Below, piece after piece: positions 18,027-25,234 of a stretch of 64,000 bases of DNA. This stretch comes from Nocardia sp. alder85J (GTDB lineage Bacteria > Actinomycetota > Actinomycetes > Mycobacteriales > Mycobacteriaceae). Positions within the stretch are counted from its first letter, which is position 1; the number at the start of each line of letters is the position of its first letter. The notes beneath the pieces were generated by a model. That model did no database searches, was not told where the DNA came from, and worked only from the letters and a program-made list of their open reading frames with translations. The stretch is taken from the NCBI RefSeq assembly GCF_020176955.2, contig NZ_JAIUCZ020000008.1, forward strand, positions 310,001 through 374,000, read 5' to 3'. The position numbers were made by a program, and so were the translations under genes.

Positions 18027-19382
18027 ATGTTGACACGTGAGGAAGATGTGGAAATCAGTGCCCTGCGCGCCCGAGGCTGGACGATCTCCCAGATCGCCCG
18101 CCACACCGGCCGCGACCGCAAGACGATCCGCGCCTATCTGGCCGGGGAACGCCAGCCCGGGGTCCGGAAACGACACCAGCCCGACCCGTTCGAACGGTTC
18201 GTGGACTATGTGACCGCCCGCCTGACCGAGGACCCGCACCTGTGGGCGCAAACCCTGTTCGACGAGCTCGAACCTCTCGGGTTCGGGTTGTCGTATCAGT
18301 CGCTGACCCGCAACATCCGCGCCCGCAAGCTCCGTCCGGTCTGCCAAGCCTGCCGGAGGGTGACCGAACGCCCCAATGCCGTCATCGCGCACCCACCCGG
18401 TGGTGAAACCCAATGGGACTGGGTCGATCTGCCCAACCCACCGCAGTCGTGGGGGTGGGGCGCGAACGCGCACCTGCTCGTCGGGTCCCTGGCCCACTCC
18501 GGCCGCTGGCGCGGCTATCTCGCGCCGGCCACCGACCAGCCGCACCTGATCGAGGGCCTGGACCGGGTCGCTCGCGCCCTGGGCGGGGTGACCGGGTCGT
18601 GGCGGTTCGACCGCATGTCCACTGTCTGCTATCCGTCGTCGGGGCAGGTCACCGCGTCGTTCGCCGCGGTGCTCAAGTACTACGCCGTGCTGCCGGAGAT
18701 CTGCCCGGCCCGCGCCGGCAACCGCAAAGGAGTGGTCGAGAAAGCCAATCACACTGCCGCGCAACGCTGGTGGCGCACCCTCGCCGACGAACTCACCGTC
18801 GAACAGGCACAAGCGAGCCTGGACAAGTTCTGTTCACTGCGCACCGACACCCGGCTGCGGCCGACCGCCGACGGCCGGGCCAGCGTCGCGACGATCGCGG
18901 CACGAGAACCATTGCGGCCGTTACCTGCTGACCCGTATCCGGCGATGGTCACCGAACCGAGGGTTGTGTCCCGGCAGGCGATGATCTCCTGGCGCGGCAA
19001 CCGCTACTCGGTGCCTCCCGAGCTGGCCGCGGCGACGGTCATCGTCGCACAACCGTTACGCGGCAACACCATCGACATCGCCACCACAGCCGGGATCGTG
19101 ATCGCCCGACACGAACGCGCCGCCGACGGCCTCGGCGCCACGGTCCGTGACCACGGCCACGTCGTCGCGCTCGACCGCGCGGCGATGGAGTCGGCGAACA
19201 CCGGCCGCCCGCACCGCCGCAAGGAACGCATCCCACCCGGCGACGCCGCCCGCGCCGCCGCCGCGGCCCTGCGGGCAGCCGCCGATCCCGCCGACACCAG
19301 CACAGCCGCATCGGCGGTCACCAGCAACATCACCGATCTGGCCGCCTACGAGCGCGCCGCCACCGCCAGGAGCCGCAAATGA
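18027..19382 (+). CDS. istA: IS21-family transposase IstA
   Basis: The 451-aa product has an N-terminal helix-turn-helix (EEDVEISALRARGWTISQIA followed by RHTGRDRKTIRAYL) and a DDE catalytic core: the first Asp in ETQWDWVDLP, the second in RFDRMSTVCYP, and the Glu in NRKGVVEKANH. The C-terminal Mu-type domain includes SWRGNRYSVPPEL and a basic tail. The ATG at 18027 (MLTREEDVEIS) is preferred over an upstream in-frame start at 17949 that would add a non-conserved leader. It overlaps istB by 4 bp (ATGA). Confidence 0.93.
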   Translation: MLTREEDVEISALRARGWTISQIARHTGRDRKTIRAYLAGERQPGVRKRHQPDPFERFVDYVTARLTEDPHLWAQTLFDELEPLGFGLSYQSLTRNIRARKLRPVCQACRRVTERPNAVIAHPPGGETQWDWVDLPNPPQSWGWGANAHLLVGSLAHSGRWRGYLAPATDQPHLIEGLDRVARALGGVTGSWRFDRMSTVCYPSSGQVTASFAAVLKYYAVLPEICPARAGNRKGVVEKANHTAAQRWWRTLADELTVEQAQASLDKFCSLRTDTRLRPTADGRASVATIAAREPLRPLPADPYPAMVTEPRVVSRQAMISWRGNRYSVPPELAAATVIVAQPLRGNTIDIATTAGIVIARHERAADGLGATVRDHGHVVALDRAAMESANTGRPHRRKERIPPGDAARAAAAALRAAADPADTSTAASAVTSNITDLAAYERAATARSRK

Positions 19383-20227
19383 CCACCAGCCCGAACAAGA
19401 CCGCCCGCCGAGCCACGAAAGCCGCCGGCGCCGACGAGACCGCGACCCGCTACCAGCAGCTCCGCTCGCATCTGGCGACGCTGAAACTCCACGCCGCCGC
19501 CGAAGCCCTCCCACGGATCCTCGAAGACGCCGTCGCGCAGAACCTCTCGGCGACAGCGACTTTGGAGAAACTACTACGCATCGAGGTCGACGACACCGAA
19601 GCCCGCCGGCTGAACGGGCGTCTCCGGTTCGCGAACCTGCAAACCCCCGCGTCGCTGGACAACTTCGACGTCGATGCCGCCTCCGGGATCGACCGGCCGC
19701 TGCTCGACGAGCTCGGCACCTGCCGGTTCCTCGAATCCGCGACCAACGTCCTGCTGATCGGCACCCCCGGCACCGGAAAGACCCATCTGGCAACAGGACT
19801 CGCCCGCGCGGCCGCCCACGCCGGTTACCGCACCTACTTCACCACCGCCGCCGATCTGGCTGCCCGCTGCCACCGCGCGGCGATCGAGGGCCGGTGGGCG
19901 ACCACCATGCGGTTCTACGCCGGACCGGCCTTGCTCGTCATCGACGAACTGGGCTACCTGCCGTTGCCGGCCGAGGCGGCATCAGCCTTGTTTCAGGTTG
20001 TCTCGCAACGATATTTGAAGACCTCGATCGTGATCACCACCAACCGAGGTGTCGGGTCGTGGGGCGAAATCCTCGGAGACAACACCGTCGCGGCCGCACT
20101 CCTGGACCGCCTGTTACACCGGTCGATGGTCATCAACCTCGACGGCGACTCCTACCGGCTACGCGATCATCACGCAACCGCGGACAACCTCCGGCGGGCA
20201 ACCACCGGCAATCGCGAGCCCCTATAA
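19379..20227 (+). CDS. istB: IS21-family helper ATPase IstB
   Basis: DnaC/DnaA-like AAA+ ATPase that selects targets and assists IstA. The 282-aa product has the IstB N-terminal helical region (LRSHLATLKLHAAAEALPRI), Walker A GTPGTGKTHLATGL, Walker B LLVIDELGYLPL and the sensor motif IVITTNRGVGSWGEILGD. It is complete and translationally coupled to istA. Confidence 0.94.
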   Translation: MTTSPNKTARRATKAAGADETATRYQQLRSHLATLKLHAAAEALPRILEDAVAQNLSATATLEKLLRIEVDDTEARRLNGRLRFANLQTPASLDNFDVDAASGIDRPLLDELGTCRFLESATNVLLIGTPGTGKTHLATGLARAAAHAGYRTYFTTAADLAARCHRAAIEGRWATTMRFYAGPALLVIDELGYLPLPAEAASALFQVVSQRYLKTSIVITTNRGVGSWGEILGDNTVAAALLDRLLHRSMVINLDGDSYRLRDHHATADNLRRATTGNREPL

Positions 20228-20267
20228 TCGTGACCGCCCACGGGTGAGGCATTTCGACGAGCCCAGT

Positions 20268-20296
20268 TGGGGAATTTCGATGAGCGCAGTCAGGGC
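20268..20296 (-). repeat. IS21-family right end and target duplication
   Basis: The right copy of the 18-bp subterminal repeat occupies 20268-20285, the IS tip (TGAGCGCAGTCA) ends at 20292 and the second GGGC target copy is 20293-20296. Confidence 0.85.
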
Positions 20297-20418
20297 CTTG
20301 CCGCCGCAGTTCCTCGGCCTTCTCCATCCACCCCCACCGCTCGTACCGCGACAAATCTTCCAGCCAAGCTTGTTGAAACGTGGCCGGACCATCGTCCTCA
20401 GGGTCGGCATCCGGACCG

Positions 20419-20673
20419 TCATACCCCATGCTCTCTCTCCAAGTAGGTCAAAACACCTTCTCTGCCAGCGAATTCGTCGTAGTGTCCCCACACCGCCAGC
20501 GTGAGTGTGAGGGGCATGTGGTCCATGCAGTCGGACAACGGACGCGGGGAGAAGTAGGTGACTGTGTGGTCTTCGACCCAGAACGACGCGACCCGGATCA
20601 CGGGTCCGTCCGCCTGCCAGACCGCTCCGTTGCCCGAAGCGGTCACGGTGACATACGGCTCAGTCAGCGCCAC
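20419..20673 (-). CDS. Conserved-looking small protein of unknown function (84 aa)
   Basis: Starts MALTEPYVTVTASGNGAVWQ and ends VLTYLEREHGV. The alternating hydrophobic pattern (YVTVTA, VIRVASFWV, HTVTYFSPRPL, LTLTLAVWG) suggests a compact beta-rich fold. No family recognised. The start overlaps the preceding gene by 14 bp and its end overlaps the next gene's start by 11 bp, so it is an internal gene of an overlapping minus-strand operon. Confidence 0.75.
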   Translation of the reverse strand: MALTEPYVTVTASGNGAVWQADGPVIRVASFWVEDHTVTYFSPRPLSDCMDHMPLTLTLAVWGHYDEFAGREGVLTYLEREHGV

Positions 20674-20821
20674 GGTTTCCCCTGATCCCTTGCTCTACAA
20701 GCTTTTTCAGCTTGCCGGACGGTTGGAGCGTGGTTCGTGTGCGGTTCGGCCAGGTGAACGACACGAACACCACACCGGCGCATACCGCCACGATCGCCAC
20801 CACACCGACGAGGGTCACCAT
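20660..20821 (-). CDS. Small single-pass membrane protein (53 aa)
   Basis: Begins MVTLVGVVAIVAVCAGVVFV, a single strong transmembrane helix, followed by a basic cytosolic or extracytosolic tail (WPNRTRTTLQPSGKLKKLVE). The ATG at 20821 overlaps the stop of the preceding gene by 7 bp. Longer open frames upstream are not protein-like. Unknown function; third gene of the operon. Confidence 0.65.
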   Translation of the reverse strand: MVTLVGVVAIVAVCAGVVFVSFTWPNRTRTTLQPSGKLKKLVEQGIRGNRGAD

Positions 20822-20967
20822 CGCGCGTCCCGCATGGCCTCGAGCGTCGCTTCGATCTCCTCGGGTCCGGCGAACTCGATCGGCCGATACGGTTCCCGAA
20901 CCTCCCACGGCTGCGCATCGTCCGATCGACGCGGAATCCGTTGTGGTAGGGAACTTTCCGTGATCAT
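20815..20967 (-). CDS. Small acidic protein (50 aa)
   Basis: Starts MITESSLPQRIPRRSDDAQP and ends EEIEATLEAMRDARW. The ATG shares its bases with the stop of the upstream gene (ATGA at 20964-20967), indicating translational coupling. The C-terminal half is an acidic helix; no family recognised. Second gene of the operon. Confidence 0.65.
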   Translation of the reverse strand: MITESSLPQRIPRRSDDAQPWEVREPYRPIEFAGPEEIEATLEAMRDARW

Positions 20968-21359
20968 CGTCGTACCCGCTCGGTCCAGTCGGTCAAGCCG
21001 TCGGCAGAGGTGAACATCCGGCCGATGTTGCATCCCGAGGGCCGGTTGTTGACGACCAGCACTGTGTGATTGATCAGCGACTCTTCCCGGATCTCGTCCC
21101 AGAGGCCCGCGTACTGCGGCAGCATCTCCCGGACCTGGTCCAGCGTCGGACGCTGGTGTGGTTCGGGGCCGAAAGCAATGTGGCCGTCCGGGAGTTCCCG
21201 CATCGGCTCGTTCGGCCACCGCCGAGCCGGGAACCGGGATTGCGGATCGTTGAGGTGCATGATCCGGGCGACACCGCCGGCGGGGATCTCCCACATGGCC
21301 GAGACGACATCCTTCACCGTCCGGAAGAGAAGCCGATCCGTATTCCTGGACACGATCAC
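20964..21359 (-). CDS. First gene of the small-protein operon, unknown function (131 aa)
   Basis: The proposed GTG start at 21359 (MIVSRNTDRLLFRTVKDVVS) follows an AGGGGTG motif; an upstream ATG at 21452 would overlap the divergent promoter region and adds a low-complexity leader. Motifs of note are MWEIPAGGVARIMHLND, ELPDGHIAFGPEPHQRPTLD and VLVVNNRPSGCNIG, followed by a C-terminal TDWTERVRR. I do not recognise the family. It heads the minus-strand operon and is divergent from the XRE regulator at 21538. Confidence 0.7.
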   Translation of the reverse strand: MIVSRNTDRLLFRTVKDVVSAMWEIPAGGVARIMHLNDPQSRFPARRWPNEPMRELPDGHIAFGPEPHQRPTLDQVREMLPQYAGLWDEIREESLINHTVLVVNNRPSGCNIGRMFTSADGLTDWTERVRR

Positions 21360-21537
21360 GTCGTCACCCCTGCCTGTCTCCGATATCTGGAAGGCACCCG
21401 CCGCCGGGGAACCTGACGAGGTGGGCCGATTCCGACCCGGCGGCGGGGCCACTACCGAGCTTCGTGGCTGGCAAGACCGGCGAGGGCCAGCGATGGGACA
21501 GAGGGACAGCCGGTAGGCATCGATCTACGCTCGGTTC

Positions 21538-22716
21538 ATGGGCGAGCATGTGGGACAGCGGATCGCCGCCGAGCGCAAGATTGCCGGGCTGAGCCAACGG
21601 CAGTTGGCCGGGCGTGCTTTGTACAGCCTGAGCATGGTCAAGGCGGTTGAGCAGGGCCGGGAGGTCGCTTCGCCTGGATTCATCGCAGCGGTGTCGAGGG
21701 CGCTCGGAGTGGAGCCGGACAGGCTACAAGGAACGCCTTTCGTCGAGACCTTGGAAGAAGACGGCCCACTCGAAGGGCTTGCCGAACTGCGGGCGGTGTT
21801 GGCCGAAGGCGCGTACGTGCTGGCTGCTCAGCCGCCGCCATCATCGGAGTTGGCCGCCGAATTGGCGAGGGTGGAGACAGCCTTGCACGACGACAAAACG
21901 CGGCGTGCACTGGCGTTGCTTCCCGGTCTGATTCGGCAACTGCACGGTGCGGCGCAGTCTGCTCGAGATGATCGGGAGCGCACCCGCGCGTACGAGATGC
22001 TGTGTGCTGCATACGTCGCAGCCGAAGGCGCATGCTGCCGACTCGGATACTCGTCGCTGACGGCGTTGGTGCTTGATCGGCTGGACTGGGCGGCTGGGCA
22101 TGCCGAAGATCGCGGCTACGCGGTTCGCAGTCTGATGAAACGGTCACGGCTCCTCATGTCGTACGGCTCGACCGACGTAGCGATGTCGCTGGTAGATCGT
22201 GGCCTCGAGTTGCTGCCCGGAGACAGCGAGGGGGAGCGCGTACTGCGCGGATACGGGCATCTTCGCGCCGCGATCGTGGCCGCGCGTGGCCTGCGGCTGG
22301 ATTCGGCGCGCGACCACATCGAAGAAGCCCGCCGGATCGCTAATACGATGAATCGTGAGAGCGACTTGTACACAACCGATTTCGGTCCGGGCAATGTCGA
22401 GATCCATGCGTGCGCAGTCGAGTTGGAAGCTGGCGACCCTGGCAAGGCCGCTCGGGACGGTGCCGTGCTGCAACTGCCGTCCGACGTAGCCGCCCCTCGG
22501 GCCGGGCATCACTGGCAGGACAATGCCCGCGCCTGGCTCATGGCAGGTAAGCCGGACAAGGCGCTGGCGGCACTGAACAAGGCTCGCACCGTGGCTCCAC
22601 AGCAGACTCGCCTGCACCCGTCGGTCCGGGAGACCGTTTACGGCATCGCCGCGGCGCAGCGCCGCCAGTCGGACAGCCTGCTCGGGTTCGCCTCCTGGCT
22701 GGGTGCGTCGCTGTAG
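21538..22716 (+). CDS. XRE-family regulator with TPR-like C-terminal domain
   Basis: The 392-aa product has an N-terminal helix-turn-helix (residues about 5-60: GQRIAAERKIAGLSQRQLAG, then SLSMVKAVEQGREVASPGF) and a long all-helical C-terminal part with TPR-like repeats (DKTRRALALLPGLIRQLHGA; RGLELL-type and LDSARDHIEEARRIANTM; DKALAALNKARTVAPQ). This architecture is common in actinomycete regulators that pair with a small flavoprotein or other partner on mobile elements. It is divergent from the small-protein operon, with 178 bp between start codons, and is probably cotranscribed with the flavoprotein gene. Confidence 0.88.
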   Translation: MGEHVGQRIAAERKIAGLSQRQLAGRALYSLSMVKAVEQGREVASPGFIAAVSRALGVEPDRLQGTPFVETLEEDGPLEGLAELRAVLAEGAYVLAAQPPPSSELAAELARVETALHDDKTRRALALLPGLIRQLHGAAQSARDDRERTRAYEMLCAAYVAAEGACCRLGYSSLTALVLDRLDWAAGHAEDRGYAVRSLMKRSRLLMSYGSTDVAMSLVDRGLELLPGDSEGERVLRGYGHLRAAIVAARGLRLDSARDHIEEARRIANTMNRESDLYTTDFGPGNVEIHACAVELEAGDPGKAARDGAVLQLPSDVAAPRAGHHWQDNARAWLMAGKPDKALAALNKARTVAPQQTRLHPSVRETVYGIAAAQRRQSDSLLGFASWLGASL

Positions 22717-22752
22717 CCGGACGGCGGGCCGCGAGGCTGACACGATAAGGGC

Positions 22753-23307
22753 ATGAACGAGCAGGGAATTCCGGTCCTGTACGCCATCGTGACCGGCTCG
22801 ACCGTCGCGGCGAATGTCGGCGCGCTGGTGGATCTCGCCCAGGGCGACGGATGGGATGTGTGCGTGATCGCTTCGCCGGAGGGGCGGCGGTTCATCGACG
22901 TTGACGAGCTGGTGGCCAAGACCGGGCACCCGGTGCGCAGTCAGTACAAGGACCCTGGAGCCCCCGACGCGCTACCGCCGGCCGACGGGATCATCGTCGC
23001 GCCGATCACCTCGAACTCGCTGGCGAAGTGGGCCACGGGCATCTCCGACACGTTGCCGCTCGGGTTGCTGGTCGAAGCGGTCGGGCTGGGCCTGCCTGTG
23101 GTCGCTGTGCCGTTCGTGAACCGAGCCCTGCTGAGCTTCCCGCCGATCGGCGAGGCTGTGCGCAAGCTGTCGCAGTGGGGCGTGACCGTGTTATCGGAGG
23201 ACCCGCCGCACGAACCGAAGTCCGGCGGTGCCGCTCGCGAGCGTTTCCCGTGGGAGGGTGCCTGGCGCGCGCTGCACGAGCATCCCCGATTCGCGGTCGG
23301 GAAGTAG
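22753..23307 (+). CDS. Flavoprotein-family protein (phosphopantothenoylcysteine decarboxylase-like fold)
   Basis: The 184-aa product has the Rossmann-like flavoprotein pattern: VLYAIVTGSTVAANVGALVD, VCVIASPEGRRFID, ADGIIVAPITSNSLAKWATG and LPVVAVPFVNRALLSFP. These match the FMN-binding HFCD fold used in PPC decarboxylase and lantibiotic decarboxylases, but the catalytic His expected near the start is not evident (AIVTGS). Likely an FMN-binding protein with an unknown substrate. It starts 36 bp after the XRE-TPR regulator. Substrate and pathway are not inferable here. Confidence 0.8.
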   Translation: MNEQGIPVLYAIVTGSTVAANVGALVDLAQGDGWDVCVIASPEGRRFIDVDELVAKTGHPVRSQYKDPGAPDALPPADGIIVAPITSNSLAKWATGISDTLPLGLLVEAVGLGLPVVAVPFVNRALLSFPPIGEAVRKLSQWGVTVLSEDPPHEPKSGGAARERFPWEGAWRALHEHPRFAVGK

Positions 23308-23880
23308 CTCAGCGTCGCTGTAGCCGATGCCGTTCGGGACTGGCCGTTTCGGCCAGCGTCGCACAGATCCGGGCTCCGGCCCTTTCTTCACATCACGGGG
23401 AAACTTGGCACCGAGCAAACTGGTCTGAGGCTGGGTCATTGGTGGGTTCTGACTGGGGATTCGACCTACCCCCGTGGGGTGTCCCGGGACCTGGCGGTGA
23501 ATCACCAAGGGCCGGCCCCAACTTCCCTTCTCAGCCTTCAGCGACGGCTCGGACTTGGTGTCACCAGCAAGCGTGAACCGAATCAGGAATGTCTTGGACT
23601 CGGCCGGACCGCTGCTTTTCTTCTCCGATTCACCGCCGTCCCGCTCGGACGCTGAGCGTTGGCGTAGAAAGCAACCTTCGATGCGGCCGATGGGTAGGTG
23701 GGTCGAGTCTGCCGTTGATCCTCCGGTACGTCAGGTCCGACTACGCCCGAGGTAACCAGTACCAGGCCGTTCGCTGCACTCGAACCGTGACACGCTAACG
23801 ACACGGTTTCAGCGGGAATCGGTGCGATTCGACAGGAACCGATGGGTCGGTGCTCCTCGGCATATAAGCAGGTGGAAGCA
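23308..23880. other. Gene-free right end of the element
   Basis: Frames in this stretch are short and not protein-like, so I see no gene between the flavoprotein stop and attR. It contains one arm-like repeat (23788-23806) and leads into a large hairpin beside attR. Confidence 0.6.
23788..23806. repeat. Candidate integrase arm site near attR
   Basis: TGACACGCTAACGACACGG matches 16 of 19 positions of the tandem at 12222-12240 beside attL. Finding the same bipartite motif inside both ends of the element suggests recognition by the integrase or excisionase. Confidence 0.5.
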
Positions 23881-23920
23881 CGGACAGGGGCCGATGAGAA
23901 TCCTCATCGGCCCCTGTCCG
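23881..23920. terminator. Perfect 18-bp hairpin beside attR
   Basis: CGGACAGGGGCCGATGAG, loop AATC, and the exact complement, ending 4 bp before attR begins. There is no T-tract. It could terminate transcripts from the element, protect the flanking tRNA remnant, or be a recombination-related structure. Confidence 0.75.
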
Positions 23921-23924
23921 CTAA

Positions 23925-23959
23925 GCAGGGGTTAGGGGTTCGATTCCCCTAGGCTCCAC
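23925..23959. repeat. attR: 35-bp copy of the tRNA-Ala 3' end
   Basis: Identical to 12139-12173. No 5' half of a tRNA precedes it, so this is the left-over target half created by integration. Confidence 0.97.
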
Positions 23960-23996
23960 CATCGAAAGGTTCGGCTCGGATTCCGGACGAATCTCC

Positions 23997-24030
23997 GGCC
24001 TCGACAGTCTGTCGGGGCCGTTTTTCTTTT
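23997..24030 (+). terminator. Intrinsic terminator, probably the original tRNA-Ala terminator
   Basis: GGCCTCGACA, loop GTC, TGTCGGGGCC (one G-T pair), followed by G and TTTTTCTTTT. It lies 37 bp after attR, exactly where the terminator of an uninterrupted tRNA-Ala gene would be. The insertion has moved it 11.8 kb away from the intact tRNA. Confidence 0.75.
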
Positions 24031-24034
24031 CCGG

Positions 24035-24964
24035 TCATTCGTACCAGTGATATTCCAGCCGGTCGGCGCCGATGACGGTCCGGCCCTCCGACGGCCGCAC
24101 GATCACGTGGTCCAAGACGGCCGCCAGGACGGTGTGCCGGTCCGCGTCGGTAGCGGTGTTCCACCAGCCGTCGAGCGGGGGCGAATTCTCCGTCGACGCG
24201 TCCGGTAACGCGGTCAGCAGCCGGGCGCGTTCGGCGCGTTTCCGGGCTCGGAGGATGTGCTCCCGGGCGCGCTCGGTGCCCGACAGCATCGTGTCGCGCT
24301 CGATCGCACCGTCGGCGTAGTCCTCGCCGAGGGTGCGCAGCCGTGCCTGGAGTTCGTCGAGTTCGGCCAGCGCTTCGGCCTCGGCCGGTTGCCCGCGGCC
24401 GAGCGACTGCCTACCGGCCGGGTCGGTGAGCCGGGCCAGCAGCCGCCGGGTGGCGTCGGCCTCCAGCAGGGGTGCGGCGATCGACAGGCCGCAGCCGCCG
24501 GCGCGGACGCTGCACGCATAGCTGCCGTGGCGGCCGCCGGAGTGATGCAGCGCCGATCCGTCGGCCCCGCAGCGCGCCAGGCCGCCACTCAGCAACGCCG
24601 GCGGCCGGTTCCGGTTCGGGGCGAACTTCACGCTGCGTTGCGGATCGTCGAGTACCGCCCGCAGCCGTTGCCAGGTTTCCCAATCCAGGATCGGTTCCAT
24701 ATCCGCGTCGACCAGGCGGCCGGTGTCGTCGAATTTCATGCCGATCATCCGGGGCGCGGTGAGTGCGCGGCGGATGACGATGGCACGCCAGGGCTTCCCG
24801 CTGACGGTGGTGACGCCGCGGGCGCTCAGTTCGTCGACCAGGCCCCGCTGCGACGGCGCGGGGTCGACGTCGGCCAGCATGTAGCGCGCCCACAGGCGGA
24901 TCTCGTCGGCCTCGACCGGGTCGACGGTGCGGCCGTCCCGCTGCCATCCGTACGCACGACTCAC
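24035..24964 (-). pseudogene. Large serine recombinase remnant lacking the catalytic domain
   Basis: The 309-aa frame begins (GTG 24964) directly in the Recombinase domain (YGWQRDGRTVDPVEADEIRL, GLVDELSARGVTTVSGKPWR, IVIRRALTAPRMIGM), continues into a zinc beta-ribbon (LLSGGLARCGADGSALHHSG, then YACSVRAGGCGLSI) and a coiled-coil-like region (AEALAELDELQARLRTLGED). The N-terminal resolvase domain with the catalytic Ser is absent, and a stop codon lies three codons upstream. It may be a decayed integrase or a retained DNA-binding protein. It sits next to attR but outside the tRNA-Ala element, so it may be from an older insertion. Confidence 0.75.
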
Positions 24965-24995
24965 TGTTACCTATGCCCTCCGGTTCACTGTTACC
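24962..24995. repeat. Direct repeat CACTGTTACC at the recombinase-remnant start
   Basis: CACTGTTACC occurs at 24962-24971 and 24986-24995, overlapping the start codon of the remnant. Spacing of 24 bp would place two copies on about the same helix face. A regulatory or residual att-type role is possible but unproven. Confidence 0.4.
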
Positions 24996-25234
24996 CCTGT
25001 GAGGGTACCGTGCGGCGCTGGGCCGCATCCCGGCCCCGACCCGGGCGGTAGTCCGGGGTGGCGGGGGTGCGGACCTGACGACTCACCGGGTTCCGTATCG
25101 CGATCGCCGCCGATAGTCGATCGGTGGACACAGTTCTTCTGTATCCAGTAGAAGGTATATGCCCTGATGGGAGCGCCTGTGATAAATCACCAGCCCATTC
25201 TTCGGACGTCGTTCCGGCCCGTACTGTCGAATTC

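Larger units (their letters stand above)
17881..20292 (+). mobile_element. IS21-family insertion sequence (2412 bp)
   Basis: Contains istA and istB with a 4-bp start/stop overlap, the hallmark of the family. The ends are TGACGGCGCTCA (left) and the complement of TGACTGCGCTCA (right), matching at 20 of the terminal 25 positions, flanked by a 4-bp GGGC duplication (17877-17880 and 20293-20296). An additional 18-bp perfect inverted repeat lies at 17911-17928 and 20268-20285, in keeping with the multiple terminal repeats of IS21 elements; it is 30 bp from the left tip but 7 bp from the right tip. The element looks complete and potentially active. Confidence 0.93.
17744..20429 (-). pseudogene. Small gene of unknown function split by the IS21-family element
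   Basis: The 5' part (20429-20293) starts MGYDGPDADPEDDGPATFQQ and the 3' part (17876-17744) ends ...EVYQRLIAEGPAGYT. Joining them after removal of 17881-20292 and one GGGC target copy gives an uninterrupted 89-codon frame, with the junction reading RRQGPPPPMVSDG. A GGAGAGAG ribosome-binding site precedes the ATG, whose codon overlaps the end of the upstream gene by 11 bp. The protein is acidic and helical, with no family I recognise. The insertion should truncate it after residue 45. Confidence 0.85.
12139..23959. mobile_element. 11.8-kb integrative element in tRNA-Ala
   Basis: Bounded by 35-bp identical direct repeats covering the 3' part of tRNA-Ala. It contains, from the left, a tyrosine integrase and an XRE repressor (minus strand), then an excisionase-like protein, a TOPRIM/P-loop replication protein and a zinc-ribbon protein (plus strand), a small-protein operon (minus) broken by an IS21-family element, and a regulator-flavoprotein pair (plus). 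The organisation resembles actinomycete integrative elements of the pSAM2 type, but no FtsK-like transfer gene, relaxase, capsid or portal gene is present. It could be a mobilisable or satellite-like element, or a reduced one. Confidence 0.93.
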
